A stretch of 64,000 bases of DNA, taken from contig JAGFIV010000018.1 in the NCBI GenBank assembly GCA_024103275.1, forward strand, positions 1 through 64,000. Reading direction: 5' to 3'. The position numbers were made by a program, and so were the translations under genes. A model generated the notes under the pieces. That model searched no databases and had not been told where the DNA came from. It was given only the letters and a program-made list of their open reading frames with translations. Source of the stretch: Flavobacteriales bacterium (GTDB taxonomy: Bacteria > Bacteroidota > Bacteroidia > Flavobacteriales_F > PHOS-HE28). Positions 28,501 to 37,509 of this stretch are shown piece by piece; position 1 is the first letter of the stretch; each line of letters begins with the position of its first letter.

Positions 28501-28507
28501 GACGGTA

Positions 28508-29302
28508 TCACACCGCGCAGAGGACCGGGATGCCCACCTCGTTGGTGATCATCTCCTGCTTCTCCTTGTCGGCGATCTTCTTGTGTTCGCCGCTGGCATG
28601 GGCCATGATGGCGATGCAATCCACCGCGTTGTTGCGCGCATAGCGGATGGTGCGCAGCACGAAGCCTTCGTAGAACTTCTCCACAGGCTCGTTGATCTCG
28701 GCATGCTTGATGCCTTCCTTGGCCAGCCGCTCCATCATCTTCACCTTGTTGCGCAGCAGTTGGTTGCTCGTGGTCTGCCCTTCCACCAGCTGCTGGTAAA
28801 CGTCCACGTGTGAACCGCAGGCCTTGGCCAGCTTGCACACGGCATCCAGCAGCGGGGTGATGTCATCATGGGCGGCCACCGGCATCAGGATGCGGTCCAT
28901 GCGGGCCTCGCGCGGGGAATACACTTGGACGATCAAGGAGGGGACCGACGACCCGCGAGCCAGCTTGAGCATGTCGGAACCCAACAGCTCCTGCCGGAGC
29001 CCGCGCACCCCATGGGTGCCGGCCACCATCATGCCATGTCCCTTGGCCGATTCGGCCATGATCTCCTTCATGTAGGCGCCTTCCCGTACCACTTGGTCCA
29101 CGGCCACGCCCGCATCGGCCAGCTGTTTCAGGTTGGCGGCATGGGCCTTGTCCAGGTCCGGCAGCGATCCTTGGGCATCCCTTTTCGCCATGGCGTGGAA
29201 CAGCGTGACCTTTCCCGAAGTCCGTTGGGCGATCTTTCCGGCATAGGCCAATGCAATATCGGCCGCAAGTGTCAGGTCCGTGGGGCAAAGGAGGTTCATC
29301 AT
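28508..29302 (-). CDS. Tandem universal stress protein (UspA family)
   Basis: A protein of 264 aa with the start at ATG 29302 (or the adjacent ATG 29299), directly before LLCPTDLTLAADIALAYA. The first Usp domain (about 1-145) carries the nucleotide-binding-type motif GTHGVRGLRQELLGS (the G-2x-G-9x-G-S/T pattern). The second (about 148-264), starting MDRILMPVAAHDD, is more diverged and has IMAHASGEHKK instead. Tandem Usp proteins are cytoplasmic and respond to starvation or redox stress; the ligand is unknown here. It converges on parC and lies downstream of the TPR gene by about 80 bp. Confidence 0.88.
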   Translation of the reverse strand: MMNLLCPTDLTLAADIALAYAGKIAQRTSGKVTLFHAMAKRDAQGSLPDLDKAHAANLKQLADAGVAVDQVVREGAYMKEIMAESAKGHGMMVAGTHGVRGLRQELLGSDMLKLARGSSVPSLIVQVYSPREARMDRILMPVAAHDDITPLLDAVCKLAKACGSHVDVYQQLVEGQTTSNQLLRNKVKMMERLAKEGIKHAEINEPVEKFYEGFVLRTIRYARNNAVDCIAIMAHASGEHKKIADKEKQEMITNEVGIPVLCAV

Positions 29303-29383
29303 CCGGTATTTGATTCGAGCGTCAATAGTACGGAATTCCACGCGCAGGGCCTGCGTGGTCGCCAGGCCTGCCCGGCCGGTCCA

Positions 29384-30328
29384 CTACTTGTCGCGCAGCC
29401 CCGAGCAGTATTGCTTGATCATGCCATCCACTTGTGGCGCCCCGCCCAAGGCCTTGGCCAGGGTCAGGTCGGTGCAGGCCTTGTCGCGGTCGCCTTTGCG
29501 CAGGTAGAGCATGGCCCGCGTGCGCAGGGCATACGGGTTTACCCTGTCGGCGCCCAGGCTGCGGTTCACCGTGTTCATCGCCTCTTTTTCACGCCCCAGG
29601 TTCATCAGGGCGAACGCCTTGTTGCTCAACACCACGGGTTCATCCTTGTCCAGTTGCAACGCCTTGTCCAGGACCTGGTTGGCCTCCTCGTACCGCTCCA
29701 GCCGGTTCAGCTCGAATCCGCGGTTGCTCCAGTTGCCGATATCCTTCGGGTCCAGCCCGCACAGCTTCTCCAATATGGCCAGGCTCGCCTCGGGATAGCC
29801 CGCTTCATCCTCCAGGCGTGCCCAGGTCTTCAGCGCATCGAGGTCCTCCGTATTGCCTTCCAGCCCCGCGCGCAGGTCGGCCACGGCCTTGTCTGTTTGA
29901 CCCACCGCCGCCTCTGCCTGACCGCGCACCGCCAGGGCGCGCTTCACCATGTCCGGCGCCGCCTTGCCCTCAATCACGCGCGTTGCGAAGCGGATGGCCC
30001 CCTGGTTATCCTCGGCCCGCAGGGCATAGAGCGCCCGCAGGTAATTGGCCCGCACATGGGTGCTGTCCATCCGTAGGGCATCGCTCACGTCCTCCATGAA
30101 CTTGTCGAACTTGCCTTGGAAGTACCAGCCACGGGCGCGGCCCGCCAAGGCATCGGCCGTGCGGCCCATGGCCACGGCCTGGTTGAATTTTTCCATGGCC
30201 TTCGCCGGGTTGTTCCGGGCCAGCAGGCTGTCGCCCTGGCTGATCAGGGCTGATGCTTCCTGCGCATGGACGGGACCAAGGCCGAGCAGCAGGCCGGTGA
30301 GCAGCAGGAGGATGGTGTGGTGGCGCAT
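29384..30328 (-). CDS. Exported tetratricopeptide-repeat protein
   Basis: A protein of 314 aa. The signal peptide is residues 1-22 (MRHHTILLLLTGLLLGLGPVHAQ). The rest is helical TPR repeats of about 34 residues. Examples are ALISQGDSLLARNNPAKAME, ALRAEDNQGAIRFATRVIEG, NWSNRGFELNRLERYEEAN, VLSNKAFALMNLGREKEA and LRTRAMLYLRKGDRDKA. TPRs mediate protein interactions in the periplasm; no enzymatic motif is present. A -7 element sits only 6 bp before the start codon (see 30335-30342). The tsaD stop lies 30 bp upstream of the start. Confidence 0.85.
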   Translation of the reverse strand: MRHHTILLLLTGLLLGLGPVHAQEASALISQGDSLLARNNPAKAMEKFNQAVAMGRTADALAGRARGWYFQGKFDKFMEDVSDALRMDSTHVRANYLRALYALRAEDNQGAIRFATRVIEGKAAPDMVKRALAVRGQAEAAVGQTDKAVADLRAGLEGNTEDLDALKTWARLEDEAGYPEASLAILEKLCGLDPKDIGNWSNRGFELNRLERYEEANQVLDKALQLDKDEPVVLSNKAFALMNLGREKEAMNTVNRSLGADRVNPYALRTRAMLYLRKGDRDKACTDLTLAKALGGAPQVDGMIKQYCSGLRDK

Positions 30329-30334
30329 GCGTGG

Positions 30335-30342
30335 CGAAGGTA
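30335..30342 (-). promoter_or_regulatory. -7 element immediately upstream of the TPR gene
   Basis: The minus strand reads TACCTTCG with only 6 bp between it and the ATG at 30328. If used, transcription would begin at or next to the start codon, giving a leaderless message. Confidence 0.4.
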
Positions 30343-30358
30343 GCTGAACCTGCCGGGA

Positions 30359-31372
30359 TCAGTTGGTCCTGGGCAGGGGCACCACATCCAGCGGCGCAGT
30401 CCTTCCGGCCTCGAGCAGGTGCCGCCCGGCCACGGCGATCATGGCCGCATTGTCCGTGCAATAGGCAAGGGGCGGTATGAACACCTCCACGCCTTCACGG
30501 GCCGCCAGCTCCTGGAGCCGTTGCCGCAGGCCGCTGTTGGCGGCCACCCCGCCGGCCACGCCGATGCGGGCCACGCCGTACTGGCGGATGGCGCGGCGCA
30601 GCTTGGCCATCAAGTGGTCAATGATGGCGGCTTGAAGGCTCGCGCACAGGTCGGCCCGCGCGGCTTCCTTGAAACCGGGCCGGTACCGTTCCTCCCGGTT
30701 CACCAGCGCGACAAAGGCGGTCTTGATGCCGCTGAAGCTCAGGTCCAGCCCCGGTATGGCCGGCTTGGGCAGGGGGAAACGCCGGGGATCGCCCTCCCGC
30801 GCGTACCGGTCCACCAACGGCCCCCCCGGATAGGGAAGGCCCAGCACCTTGGCTCCCTTGTCAAAGGCCTCGCCGGCGGCATCATCCAGGGTACTGCCGA
30901 TCACCTCCATGTCCAACGGCGAGCGCACCAGCACCAGCTGCGAATGGCCTCCGCTGACGGTCAGGTTCAGGAAGGGGAAGCCGGGGCTCGGCCGTCCGTC
31001 GCCATCATCGATGAAGTGGGCCATGATGTGGGCCTGCACATGATCCACGGCCAGCAGGGGGATGCGCAGGGCCTGGGCCATGGACCGGGCGAAACAGGCA
31101 CCCACCAGCAAGGCGCCGATGAGGCCGGGTCCCCGGGTGAAGGCCACGGCGGTGAGGTCGTGCTTGCCCAGCCCGGCGGCATCGAGGGCCTCCATCACCA
31201 CGGGCACGATGTGCTCCTGGTGGGCGCGGCTGGCCAGTTCGGGCACCACGCCGCCCCACTTGGCGTGCACCTCCTGGGAGGCCACCACGTTGGACAGCAA
31301 CCGGCCGTCCGCCAGCACGGCGGCGGCGGTTTCATCACAAGAACTCTCAATACCGAGGATGACCTGGTGCAC
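30359..31372 (-). CDS. tsaD: tRNA N6-adenosine threonylcarbamoyltransferase
   Basis: A protein of 337 aa, the standard TsaD length. The start is GTG at 31372: an in-frame TAA lies a few codons upstream and no ATG is available. The protein opens with ILGIESSCDETAAAV. The metal-binding HVQAH is H111 and H115 in AVDHVQAHIMAHF. The kinase-like ASKHA motifs FPFLNLTVSGGHSQL and DAAGEAFDKGAK are present. TsaD transfers the threonylcarbamoyl group to A37 of ANN-decoding tRNAs together with TsaB and TsaE; neither partner is encoded here. It is divergent from tamB with 51 bp between starts. Confidence 0.97.
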   Translation of the reverse strand: MHQVILGIESSCDETAAAVLADGRLLSNVVASQEVHAKWGGVVPELASRAHQEHIVPVVMEALDAAGLGKHDLTAVAFTRGPGLIGALLVGACFARSMAQALRIPLLAVDHVQAHIMAHFIDDGDGRPSPGFPFLNLTVSGGHSQLVLVRSPLDMEVIGSTLDDAAGEAFDKGAKVLGLPYPGGPLVDRYAREGDPRRFPLPKPAIPGLDLSFSGIKTAFVALVNREERYRPGFKEAARADLCASLQAAIIDHLMAKLRRAIRQYGVARIGVAGGVAANSGLRQRLQELAAREGVEVFIPPLAYCTDNAAMIAVAGRHLLEAGRTAPLDVVPLPRTN

Positions 31373-31423
31373 AGCGCTGGAACGGCCGGGTTAATTTGGC
31401 CGCATTCGGGCACGAAGATCGCT

Positions 31424-34400
31424 ATGGGGGCCCGAAGCCATGCAAGGATGCCCCGCAAGCAGGTGAAGCACATCAGGCCCTGGCGGTACAGCCGCATCGC
31501 CATCCGTGCGGTGCTGCTGTTGGCCCTGCTGGCCGTCGGCCTGGTGGTGGCGCTGATGCTTCCCGGGGTGCAGACCTGGCTGGCCGGCGTGGCCAGTGTG
31601 CGCATCAGTGCCGAGTTGGGGACAGACATACGGATCGGGCGGGTGGAGCTGCGCCTGTTCGGCCCCAACAGGCTGCACGGGGTGTACATCGGCGACCTGA
31701 AGGGCGATACGCTGATCGCGGCCGATGAGATCTGGGTCAGGGGCCTGAAGGTGCATCCCGGCCGGCGGTTGGTGGAGGCCCGGCGGCTGGAGCTGCACCG
31801 CGCCCGCTTCGCCTTGGCGCGCGGCGCCGAGGATGCGCACACCAACCTCACCGATTTGCTGGACAAGATCGCGGGCCCGCCGCAGGAGGAGGGTCCCCGT
31901 CCGGAGCCATGGACCATCCGTTGCGGGCAAGTGGATATCCGCGACCTGCATTTCAGCCACGAGGATGCCCATTACCGGCGGCAACCGTCCGGCATCGATT
32001 TCAGCCACATCGACATCCCGTCGGCCACGATCATCGGGGAGGACTTCCTCATGGCCGGTGACTCCATCCTGTTCCACTTCCGGCAGTTGTCATTGGCGGA
32101 GCAGAGCGGGCTGACGGTTGAACGGATGAGCGGGCGGGCACGGGTGGCCCCGCGCGGCATCCGGGTGCAGGGGCTGCACTTGGTCACCGCGCCGCCCAAG
32201 GAAGGTTCGCAGGGCACCGACCTGCGTGGCGACATCGATTTTCGTACGCATGACCTGGACGACCTGGACGAGTTCACCACGCGCGTGTTCATGGATGCCC
32301 GGCTGGACAGTTCGCGCCTGCAATTCGCCGATGTGGCCTATTTCGCCCCCGACCTGCAGGGCGTGGACTTCCCGATATCCGTGGGGGGCACTATCCAAGG
32401 CCGGGTGAACGAGTTGAAGGGGCGGCACATGGTGCTGCGCTTCGGCAGGCGGTCGGAGTTCAAGGGGGATATTGAAATGACGGGCCTGCCCGACGTTCCC
32501 AACACCTTCATCATGCTGGATGCCGACCACATCCGCACCAACCCGGCAGACCTTGCGCAAGTGCCGGTGCCGCCGTTCAACGCCGGTGGTAAACTGCAGT
32601 TGCCGCCCGAGGTGGTGCGCCTGGGCAACATGGCCTTCAACGGCAACTTCACGGGATTCATCCATTCGTTTACCACGTACGGCAGCGCCTCCACCGAGGT
32701 GGGCGCATTGCACAGCGACCTGTCCTATGAACGGGATACGGTCTCAGGCAACTTCCGCCTGGACGGTACCTTGGCCACCGATGGATTTGACCTGGGCCGC
32801 GTGCTGGGTACCGCGGCGGTGCGCCGGATCGCCATGGATGCCAGGATCGGTGCACAAGGGCGGGACCTGGCCTCCATCTCCGGGACGATCCTGGGCCAGG
32901 TGCCCGAACTGGGGCTGGAGCACTATACCATCCGCAACATCGGGCTGAATGGCAAGCTGGAGAAGAACCTGTTCAACGGGGAGCTCCACTGCGACGACCC
33001 CAAGGTGTCCTTGGACTTCAACGGCCTGGCAGATTTGCGCGGGCGCTGGCCGGACGTGGATTTCACCGCCGATGTGCACCGGCTGGACCTGCGGACCTTG
33101 GGCTTGATCGGGGGTGAAGGATACAGCGACATCCAGATGCATGTTGCCGCCAAGGGGAGACTGGCTCCTGACAGTCTGCAGGGCACCATCCGCCTGGAAG
33201 ACGTGACCTACTGCCAGGATTCCGTGGATCTGGACCTGGGTGACATCGGCCTGGATGCCTGGCATGCGGACGGCCAGCCGATGGTGCGCCTGCAAAGCAA
33301 TGCCGTGGACGCGCGCATTAAGGGGAAGTTCTATCCCACCCTGTTGCCACAGGCGGCGCAGAGCGTGCTCTTCAGCATCTTCCCGGCCTTGCAGGAAGGG
33401 GTCAGCTACCGGCAGCAGGTCCAGGACTTCACCTACGAAGTGGACGTGAAGCACGCCCAGCCCGTATTGGACCTGGTGGTTCCGGGGCTGGCCCTGGGCC
33501 CGGACACGTGGTTCAAGGGCAATTTCAATACCCGCTCCTTCGACCTGGGGCTGGATGCCCACCTGGCAGGGTTCGGCTATGGCGGCTTCCGGGCGGACAG
33601 CCTGCACGTGACCTTGGGCAAGACCATGGACCTGCTGGCGTTCAGCGTCCTGGGTGAGGGCCGGGTGCGGCAGGACAGCTTGGTGCTGGATTCGTTGTAC
33701 ATCACCGGCAAGGCCTACCAGGATGAGGTCTCCTTGGCAGCGGATTGGGCCGGCCGCGACCGCCATGCCCGTGGCACCATCAACCTCAATGCCTTGGTGG
33801 AGGGGCCATCATCAATCTCGGTGAACCTGGAGCCGAGCCAAGTGGACTTCGGCCTGGGGGCATGGGCCAATGCGCGCACGGCCCACATCCGGATCGACAG
33901 CTCCACGGTCGCCATCGATACCTTGGTGCTGGACAATGGCGGCCAGTCCATTCGGTTGGGGGGTCTCATCGGTCACGATCCGTCGTGGTCGTTGTCCTTC
34001 GACCTGCGCGAGGTGCGCACCGAAAACCTGAAGCCCTTGTATGAAGGCCCGTTGGTGCATGGTTCCATCAGTGGTGACGGCCGGATCTTCAACCTGTATG
34101 ACAAGCCGTACCTGCTCAGCTACCTGTGCGTGGACAGCATGGCCATCGAGGATAAGCAAGTGGGCGACCTGCGCTTCGCGGCCACGTTCAATGAAGGGGA
34201 GGAACTGGTGCACGTGAATGGATCGCTGGAGCGCGACACCTTGAGGGCCTTCGATTTTTCGGGCAGCCTGAGCCCCGGAAGGGACCAGGAGCTGGACCTG
34301 GTCCTGCGCATGGACCGTCTGGACCTGCGCTTTCTCAATCCCTACTTGCCGGACGACATCAGCGACATCCAGGGCAAGGTTACCGGCGAGGTGGCGGTAA

Positions 34401-35917
34401 AGGGCCGCTTGGCTTCCCCGGAGTTCAACGGCTTTGCCGATCTGGAAAATGCCGGGCTGCGGATCAACTACCTGAACACGTTCTATAGCTTCTCCCATCG
34501 GGTGAACATCTTGCCGGACATGTTCACCCTGGACCAGGTGCGCCTGCACGATGATGAAGGCCATTGGGGTGTCGCGAACGGCACCATCATCCACCATGGT
34601 CTTCAGGACTGGAACTTCGACGTGAGCATGGAAATGGCGGGGCTGAAGGTGCTGGACACCGACGCGCAGAACAACGAACTGTACTACGGGAAGGCATACG
34701 CCACGGGCATGCTGGGCATCAGCGGCTACGAGGGGAACATGGAGGTGGACGTGGATGCGGCCACGGGGGAAGGCACGGACATCCATTTTCCCTTGGGCGG
34801 AAGCCAGGAGGTTGGAGGGATTCCCTTCGTGCATTTTGCCAGCATCGCGCAGGAGCACGACCCCGAGGAAGAGGAGGTGGACCTCACGGGCATCCACCTG
34901 GACCTGAAAGTGGCGGTGACACCCGCCGCGCGCTTCGAGCTGATCTTCGATCCCACGGTGGGGGACATCATGCGGGGCCGGGGCAATGGCAACATCACGA
35001 TCTCCGTTACCCCGTCGGGTGACCTGGGGATGCGGGGCGAGGTGGAGCTCGTGGACGGCGACTACCTGTTCACCCTGCGGAACCTGGTGAACAAGCGCTT
35101 CGGCGTGGAGCCGGGAGGGCGCATCACCTGGTACGGCGACCCGTTCGATGCCCTGATCAATGTGGATGCGGTGTACCGCCTGCGGGCGAGCCTGTATGAT
35201 GTGATGCCCCCGGCCATACGTACCGAGGCCTACAAGAAGCGGTTCCCCGTGGAGGTGATCATGCACCTGACCCAGAACCTGATGAACCCGGAGATCGGCT
35301 TCGATGTGAAGCTACCCTCCGTGGACGAAGGGGTGCGCACCCAGGTGCAGAGCGCCTTGGCCACCACCGGCGACATGAACCGGCAAGTGTTTTCCTTGAT
35401 CGTGCTCAACCGTTTCCTGCCCAGCGATGCCAACACGGCCCCGTCCGAAGGCGGTGGCCTCGGCAGTGCCACGGTCACCACGGGGACCGAACTGTTGAGC
35501 AACCAGCTCAGCAACTGGCTCAGCTCGTTCAGCAGCAACCTGGACCTTGGCGTGAACTGGCGCACGGGCGACGTGGTCACCCAGGATGAGTTTGAGGTGG
35601 CCGTGAGCACGGCGATCTTCAATGACCGCCTGCAGCTCAGCACCAACGTGGGCGTGGCCTATGGGGCGGGCGGCACCGAACAGGGCACCAACACGCTGAT
35701 CGGTGATTTTTCCGCCGAGTACAGCCTGACACAGGATGGCAAGTTGCGCCTCAAGGCCTTCAGCCAAAGCAACGACCGCAACCTCAACCAGGTGGACCAG
35801 GCACAGACCACGCAAGGTGCGGGTTTGACCTACCGCGAGGAGTTCGACACCTTCGGCGAATTCGTGCGCAAACTGGCCCGTCTGTTCGGGAAGCGCAAGC
35901 CCGATCGGGGCAATTAG
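31424..35917 (+). CDS. tamB: TamB-like translocation/assembly module (DUF490 family)
   Basis: A protein of about 1497 aa from ATG 31424; ATG 31448 is an alternative eight codons later. A basic N-terminus and one transmembrane helix (about residues 27-49, VLLLALLAVGLVVALML) anchor it in the inner membrane. The long remainder is beta-rich, as expected for a periplasm-spanning AsmA/TamB beta-taco groove. The C-terminal DUF490/TamB domain (about 1150-1470) includes DIMRGRGNGNITI, EVELVDGDYLFTLRNLVNKRF and VEPGGRITWYGDPFDA. TamB proteins act in outer-membrane protein insertion and in phospholipid transfer to the outer membrane. In Bacteroidota the partner is usually a TamA-like Omp85 (not in the window). 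It converges on ribBA, 18 bp apart. Confidence 0.93.
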   Translation: MGARSHARMPRKQVKHIRPWRYSRIAIRAVLLLALLAVGLVVALMLPGVQTWLAGVASVRISAELGTDIRIGRVELRLFGPNRLHGVYIGDLKGDTLIAADEIWVRGLKVHPGRRLVEARRLELHRARFALARGAEDAHTNLTDLLDKIAGPPQEEGPRPEPWTIRCGQVDIRDLHFSHEDAHYRRQPSGIDFSHIDIPSATIIGEDFLMAGDSILFHFRQLSLAEQSGLTVERMSGRARVAPRGIRVQGLHLVTAPPKEGSQGTDLRGDIDFRTHDLDDLDEFTTRVFMDARLDSSRLQFADVAYFAPDLQGVDFPISVGGTIQGRVNELKGRHMVLRFGRRSEFKGDIEMTGLPDVPNTFIMLDADHIRTNPADLAQVPVPPFNAGGKLQLPPEVVRLGNMAFNGNFTGFIHSFTTYGSASTEVGALHSDLSYERDTVSGNFRLDGTLATDGFDLGRVLGTAAVRRIAMDARIGAQGRDLASISGTILGQVPELGLEHYTIRNIGLNGKLEKNLFNGELHCDDPKVSLDFNGLADLRGRWPDVDFTADVHRLDLRTLGLIGGEGYSDIQMHVAAKGRLAPDSLQGTIRLEDVTYCQDSVDLDLGDIGLDAWHADGQPMVRLQSNAVDARIKGKFYPTLLPQAAQSVLFSIFPALQEGVSYRQQVQDFTYEVDVKHAQPVLDLVVPGLALGPDTWFKGNFNTRSFDLGLDAHLAGFGYGGFRADSLHVTLGKTMDLLAFSVLGEGRVRQDSLVLDSLYITGKAYQDEVSLAADWAGRDRHARGTINLNALVEGPSSISVNLEPSQVDFGLGAWANARTAHIRIDSSTVAIDTLVLDNGGQSIRLGGLIGHDPSWSLSFDLREVRTENLKPLYEGPLVHGSISGDGRIFNLYDKPYLLSYLCVDSMAIEDKQVGDLRFAATFNEGEELVHVNGSLERDTLRAFDFSGSLSPGRDQELDLVLRMDRLDLRFLNPYLPDDISDIQGKVTGEVAVKGRLASPEFNGFADLENAGLRINYLNTFYSFSHRVNILPDMFTLDQVRLHDDEGHWGVANGTIIHHGLQDWNFDVSMEMAGLKVLDTDAQNNELYYGKAYATGMLGISGYEGNMEVDVDAATGEGTDIHFPLGGSQEVGGIPFVHFASIAQEHDPEEEEVDLTGIHLDLKVAVTPAARFELIFDPTVGDIMRGRGNGNITISVTPSGDLGMRGEVELVDGDYLFTLRNLVNKRFGVEPGGRITWYGDPFDALINVDAVYRLRASLYDVMPPAIRTEAYKKRFPVEVIMHLTQNLMNPEIGFDVKLPSVDEGVRTQVQSALATTGDMNRQVFSLIVLNRFLPSDANTAPSEGGGLGSATVTTGTELLSNQLSNWLSSFSSNLDLGVNWRTGDVVTQDEFEVAVSTAIFNDRLQLSTNVGVAYGAGGTEQGTNTLIGDFSAEYSLTQDGKLRLKAFSQSNDRNLNQVDQAQTTQGAGLTYREEFDTFGEFVRKLARLFGKRKPDRGN

Positions 35918-35935
35918 AGGTGGAAGGCTGTCGGC

Positions 35936-37156
35936 TCACTCTCCCAGGTCGAGCTCGTGCCCCATCTTGTGCTTCTTGGTGAGCAGGTAGCGGTGGTTGT
36001 ACAGGTTGGGCGCCACCTGGATGGGCACGTTCTCCACGATCTCCAGGCCGTAGCCGATCAGCCCCGCGCGTTTCTGCGGGTTGTTGGTCAGCAGGCGGAT
36101 GCGCCGTATCCCGAGGTCGTGCAGGATCTGTGCCCCCACGCCATAGTCGCGTGCGTCGGAATCGAAGCCCAGCATCAGGTTGGCTTCCACCGTGTCCGCC
36201 CCTTGTTCCTGGAGCTTATAGGCCTTCAGTTTGTTCATCAGGCCGATGCCCCGGCCCTCCTGTTGCATGTACAGCACCACGCCCTTGCCCTCCTGCTGGA
36301 CCATCTGCATGGCCGCGTGCAGCTGCGACCCGCAATCGCAGCGGCGGCTCCCGAAGATGTCGCCGGTGACGCAACTGCTGTGCACCCGCACCAGCACCGG
36401 TTCATTGCGGTCCCACTTTCCCTTCACCAGCGCGAGGTGTTCGTCGCCCGTGTCCTTTTGGCGGTAGGCGATCAGGTGGAAGTCGCCGTAGTCGGTCGGC
36501 ATGGTCACCTCCACCATGCGCTCCACGGACGACTCGGTGCGCATGCGGTAGGCCACCAGGTCCTCGATGCTGATCAGTTTGAGGCCGAACTTGCGGGCCA
36601 CCTCGAACAGTTGCGGCAACCGGGCCATTGTGCCGTCCTCGTTCATGATCTCCACCAGCACCCCGGCCGGTTCCAGTCCCGCCAGCCGCGCCAGGTCCAC
36701 GGTGGCCTCGGTGTGGCCGGTGCGGCGCAGCACCCCGCCATTGCGGGCCTTCAGGGGGAAAATATGACCGGGGCGGCCCAGGTCGCCGGGCTTGGTTTCC
36801 GGGTCGATGAGAGAGAGGATGGTCTTGCTGCGGTCGCTGGCGCTGATGCCGGTGGAGGTGCCATGGCCACGCAGGTCGATGCTTACGGTGAATGGGGTTT
36901 GGTGCAGGGCCGTGTTGTCCCGCACCATCAGGTCGAGGCCCAGCTCCTCGCATCGTTCCTCGGTCAAGGGGGCGCAGATCAGTCCGCGGCCGTACTTGGC
37001 CATGAAGTTCACCACCTCGGGCGTGGCATTGCGGGCGGCGGTGACGAAGTCGCCTTCGTTCTCCCGGTCCTCATCATCCACCACGATCACGAGCTTTCCC
37101 GCCCGGATGTCCTCGATGGCGCTTTCAATACTGTCGAACTGTGGCCCGCTCCCCAT
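35936..37156 (-). CDS. ribBA: Bifunctional DHBP synthase / GTP cyclohydrolase II
   Basis: A protein of 406 aa. The ATG at 37156 begins [20 protein letters not shown]; the upstream extension would overlap the -7 element and is rejected. The N-terminal RibB domain (about 1-205) shows [11 protein letters not shown] (acidic metal/substrate loop), a region corresponding to RPGHIFPL, and [10 protein letters not shown]. The C-terminal RibA domain (about 206-400) shows the zinc-binding cysteines in [20 protein letters not shown] and [11 protein letters not shown]. It makes 3,4-dihydroxy-2-butanone 4-phosphate from ribulose 5-phosphate and opens GTP, the two entry reactions of riboflavin synthesis. 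Both halves look complete. Confidence 0.97.
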   Translation of the reverse strand: MGSGPQFDSIESAIEDIRAGKLVIVVDDEDRENEGDFVTAARNATPEVVNFMAKYGRGLICAPLTEERCEELGLDLMVRDNTALHQTPFTVSIDLRGHGTSTGISASDRSKTILSLIDPETKPGDLGRPGHIFPLKARNGGVLRRTGHTEATVDLARLAGLEPAGVLVEIMNEDGTMARLPQLFEVARKFGLKLISIEDLVAYRMRTESSVERMVEVTMPTDYGDFHLIAYRQKDTGDEHLALVKGKWDRNEPVLVRVHSSCVTGDIFGSRRCDCGSQLHAAMQMVQQEGKGVVLYMQQEGRGIGLMNKLKAYKLQEQGADTVEANLMLGFDSDARDYGVGAQILHDLGIRRIRLLTNNPQKRAGLIGYGLEIVENVPIQVAPNLYNHRYLLTKKHKMGHELDLGE

Positions 37157-37184
37157 ATCGCTGCATGTAGGCAAAAAGAGGATG

Positions 37185-37192
37185 CAAAGGTA
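37185..37192 (-). promoter_or_regulatory. -7 element of ribBA
   Basis: TACCTTTG on the minus strand, a perfect match, 28 bp before the start codon. No exact TTG is found at the -33 distance. No RFN (FMN riboswitch)-like leader is apparent. Confidence 0.55.
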
Positions 37193-37224
37193 CGGCAATC
37201 CGGGGCCGGTATGCAGGTGGCTTC

Positions 37225-37325
37225 CAGGGCTATCGCGTCTAATTTCCCCCGTCAGTACTGGGCCTGCTGTTCCTACCCCTTTGCCGAAGTCATGACCGTT
37301 GATGGATTGAGACGCGATAGCCCTG
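37225..37325. mobile_element. 101-bp MITE with 16-bp terminal inverted repeats and 10-bp target duplication
   Basis: The terminal inverted repeats CAGGGCTATCGCGTCT (37225-37240) and AGACGCGATAGCCCTG (37310-37325) are perfect. They are flanked exactly by direct repeats AGGTGGCTTC (37215-37224 and 37326-37335). The 69-bp interior has no coding capacity. This is the structure of a miniature inverted-repeat element mobilised by a transposase encoded elsewhere. A target duplication of about 10 bp is reminiscent of IS4-type families, but I cannot name the parent. Confidence 0.75.
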
Positions 37326-37509
37326 AGGTGGCTTCCATGTTGTCGGCGTCCGCTGAAGGCCCCTGTACAACCGGTTTCCTGCCGTCAAATACGATCGGCG
37401 GCCGGACGGCAACTGGGAAGTTCATACCTGGCTATCGGGCTACGAGCCATGCGGTTCCAACTGGTATTCCTTGGGCGGAACCCGCGCCGATGGGTCCCGG
37501 GTGCGCGGG

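Larger units (their letters stand above)
37157..37509. other. Gap between ribBA and the glycosyltransferase operon, carrying a MITE
   Basis: About 350 bp hold the ribBA -7 element, then the 101-bp MITE-like element with its target duplication, then about 175 bp with nothing assignable. A short open plus-strand frame after the MITE (around 37355-37500) reads protein-like but has no start, promoter or recognisable motif. Confidence 0.55.

Noticed and set aside
35936-37200. FMN riboswitch upstream of ribBA
   Set aside because: The -7 element lies 28 bp before the start, leaving no room for an RFN-type leader.
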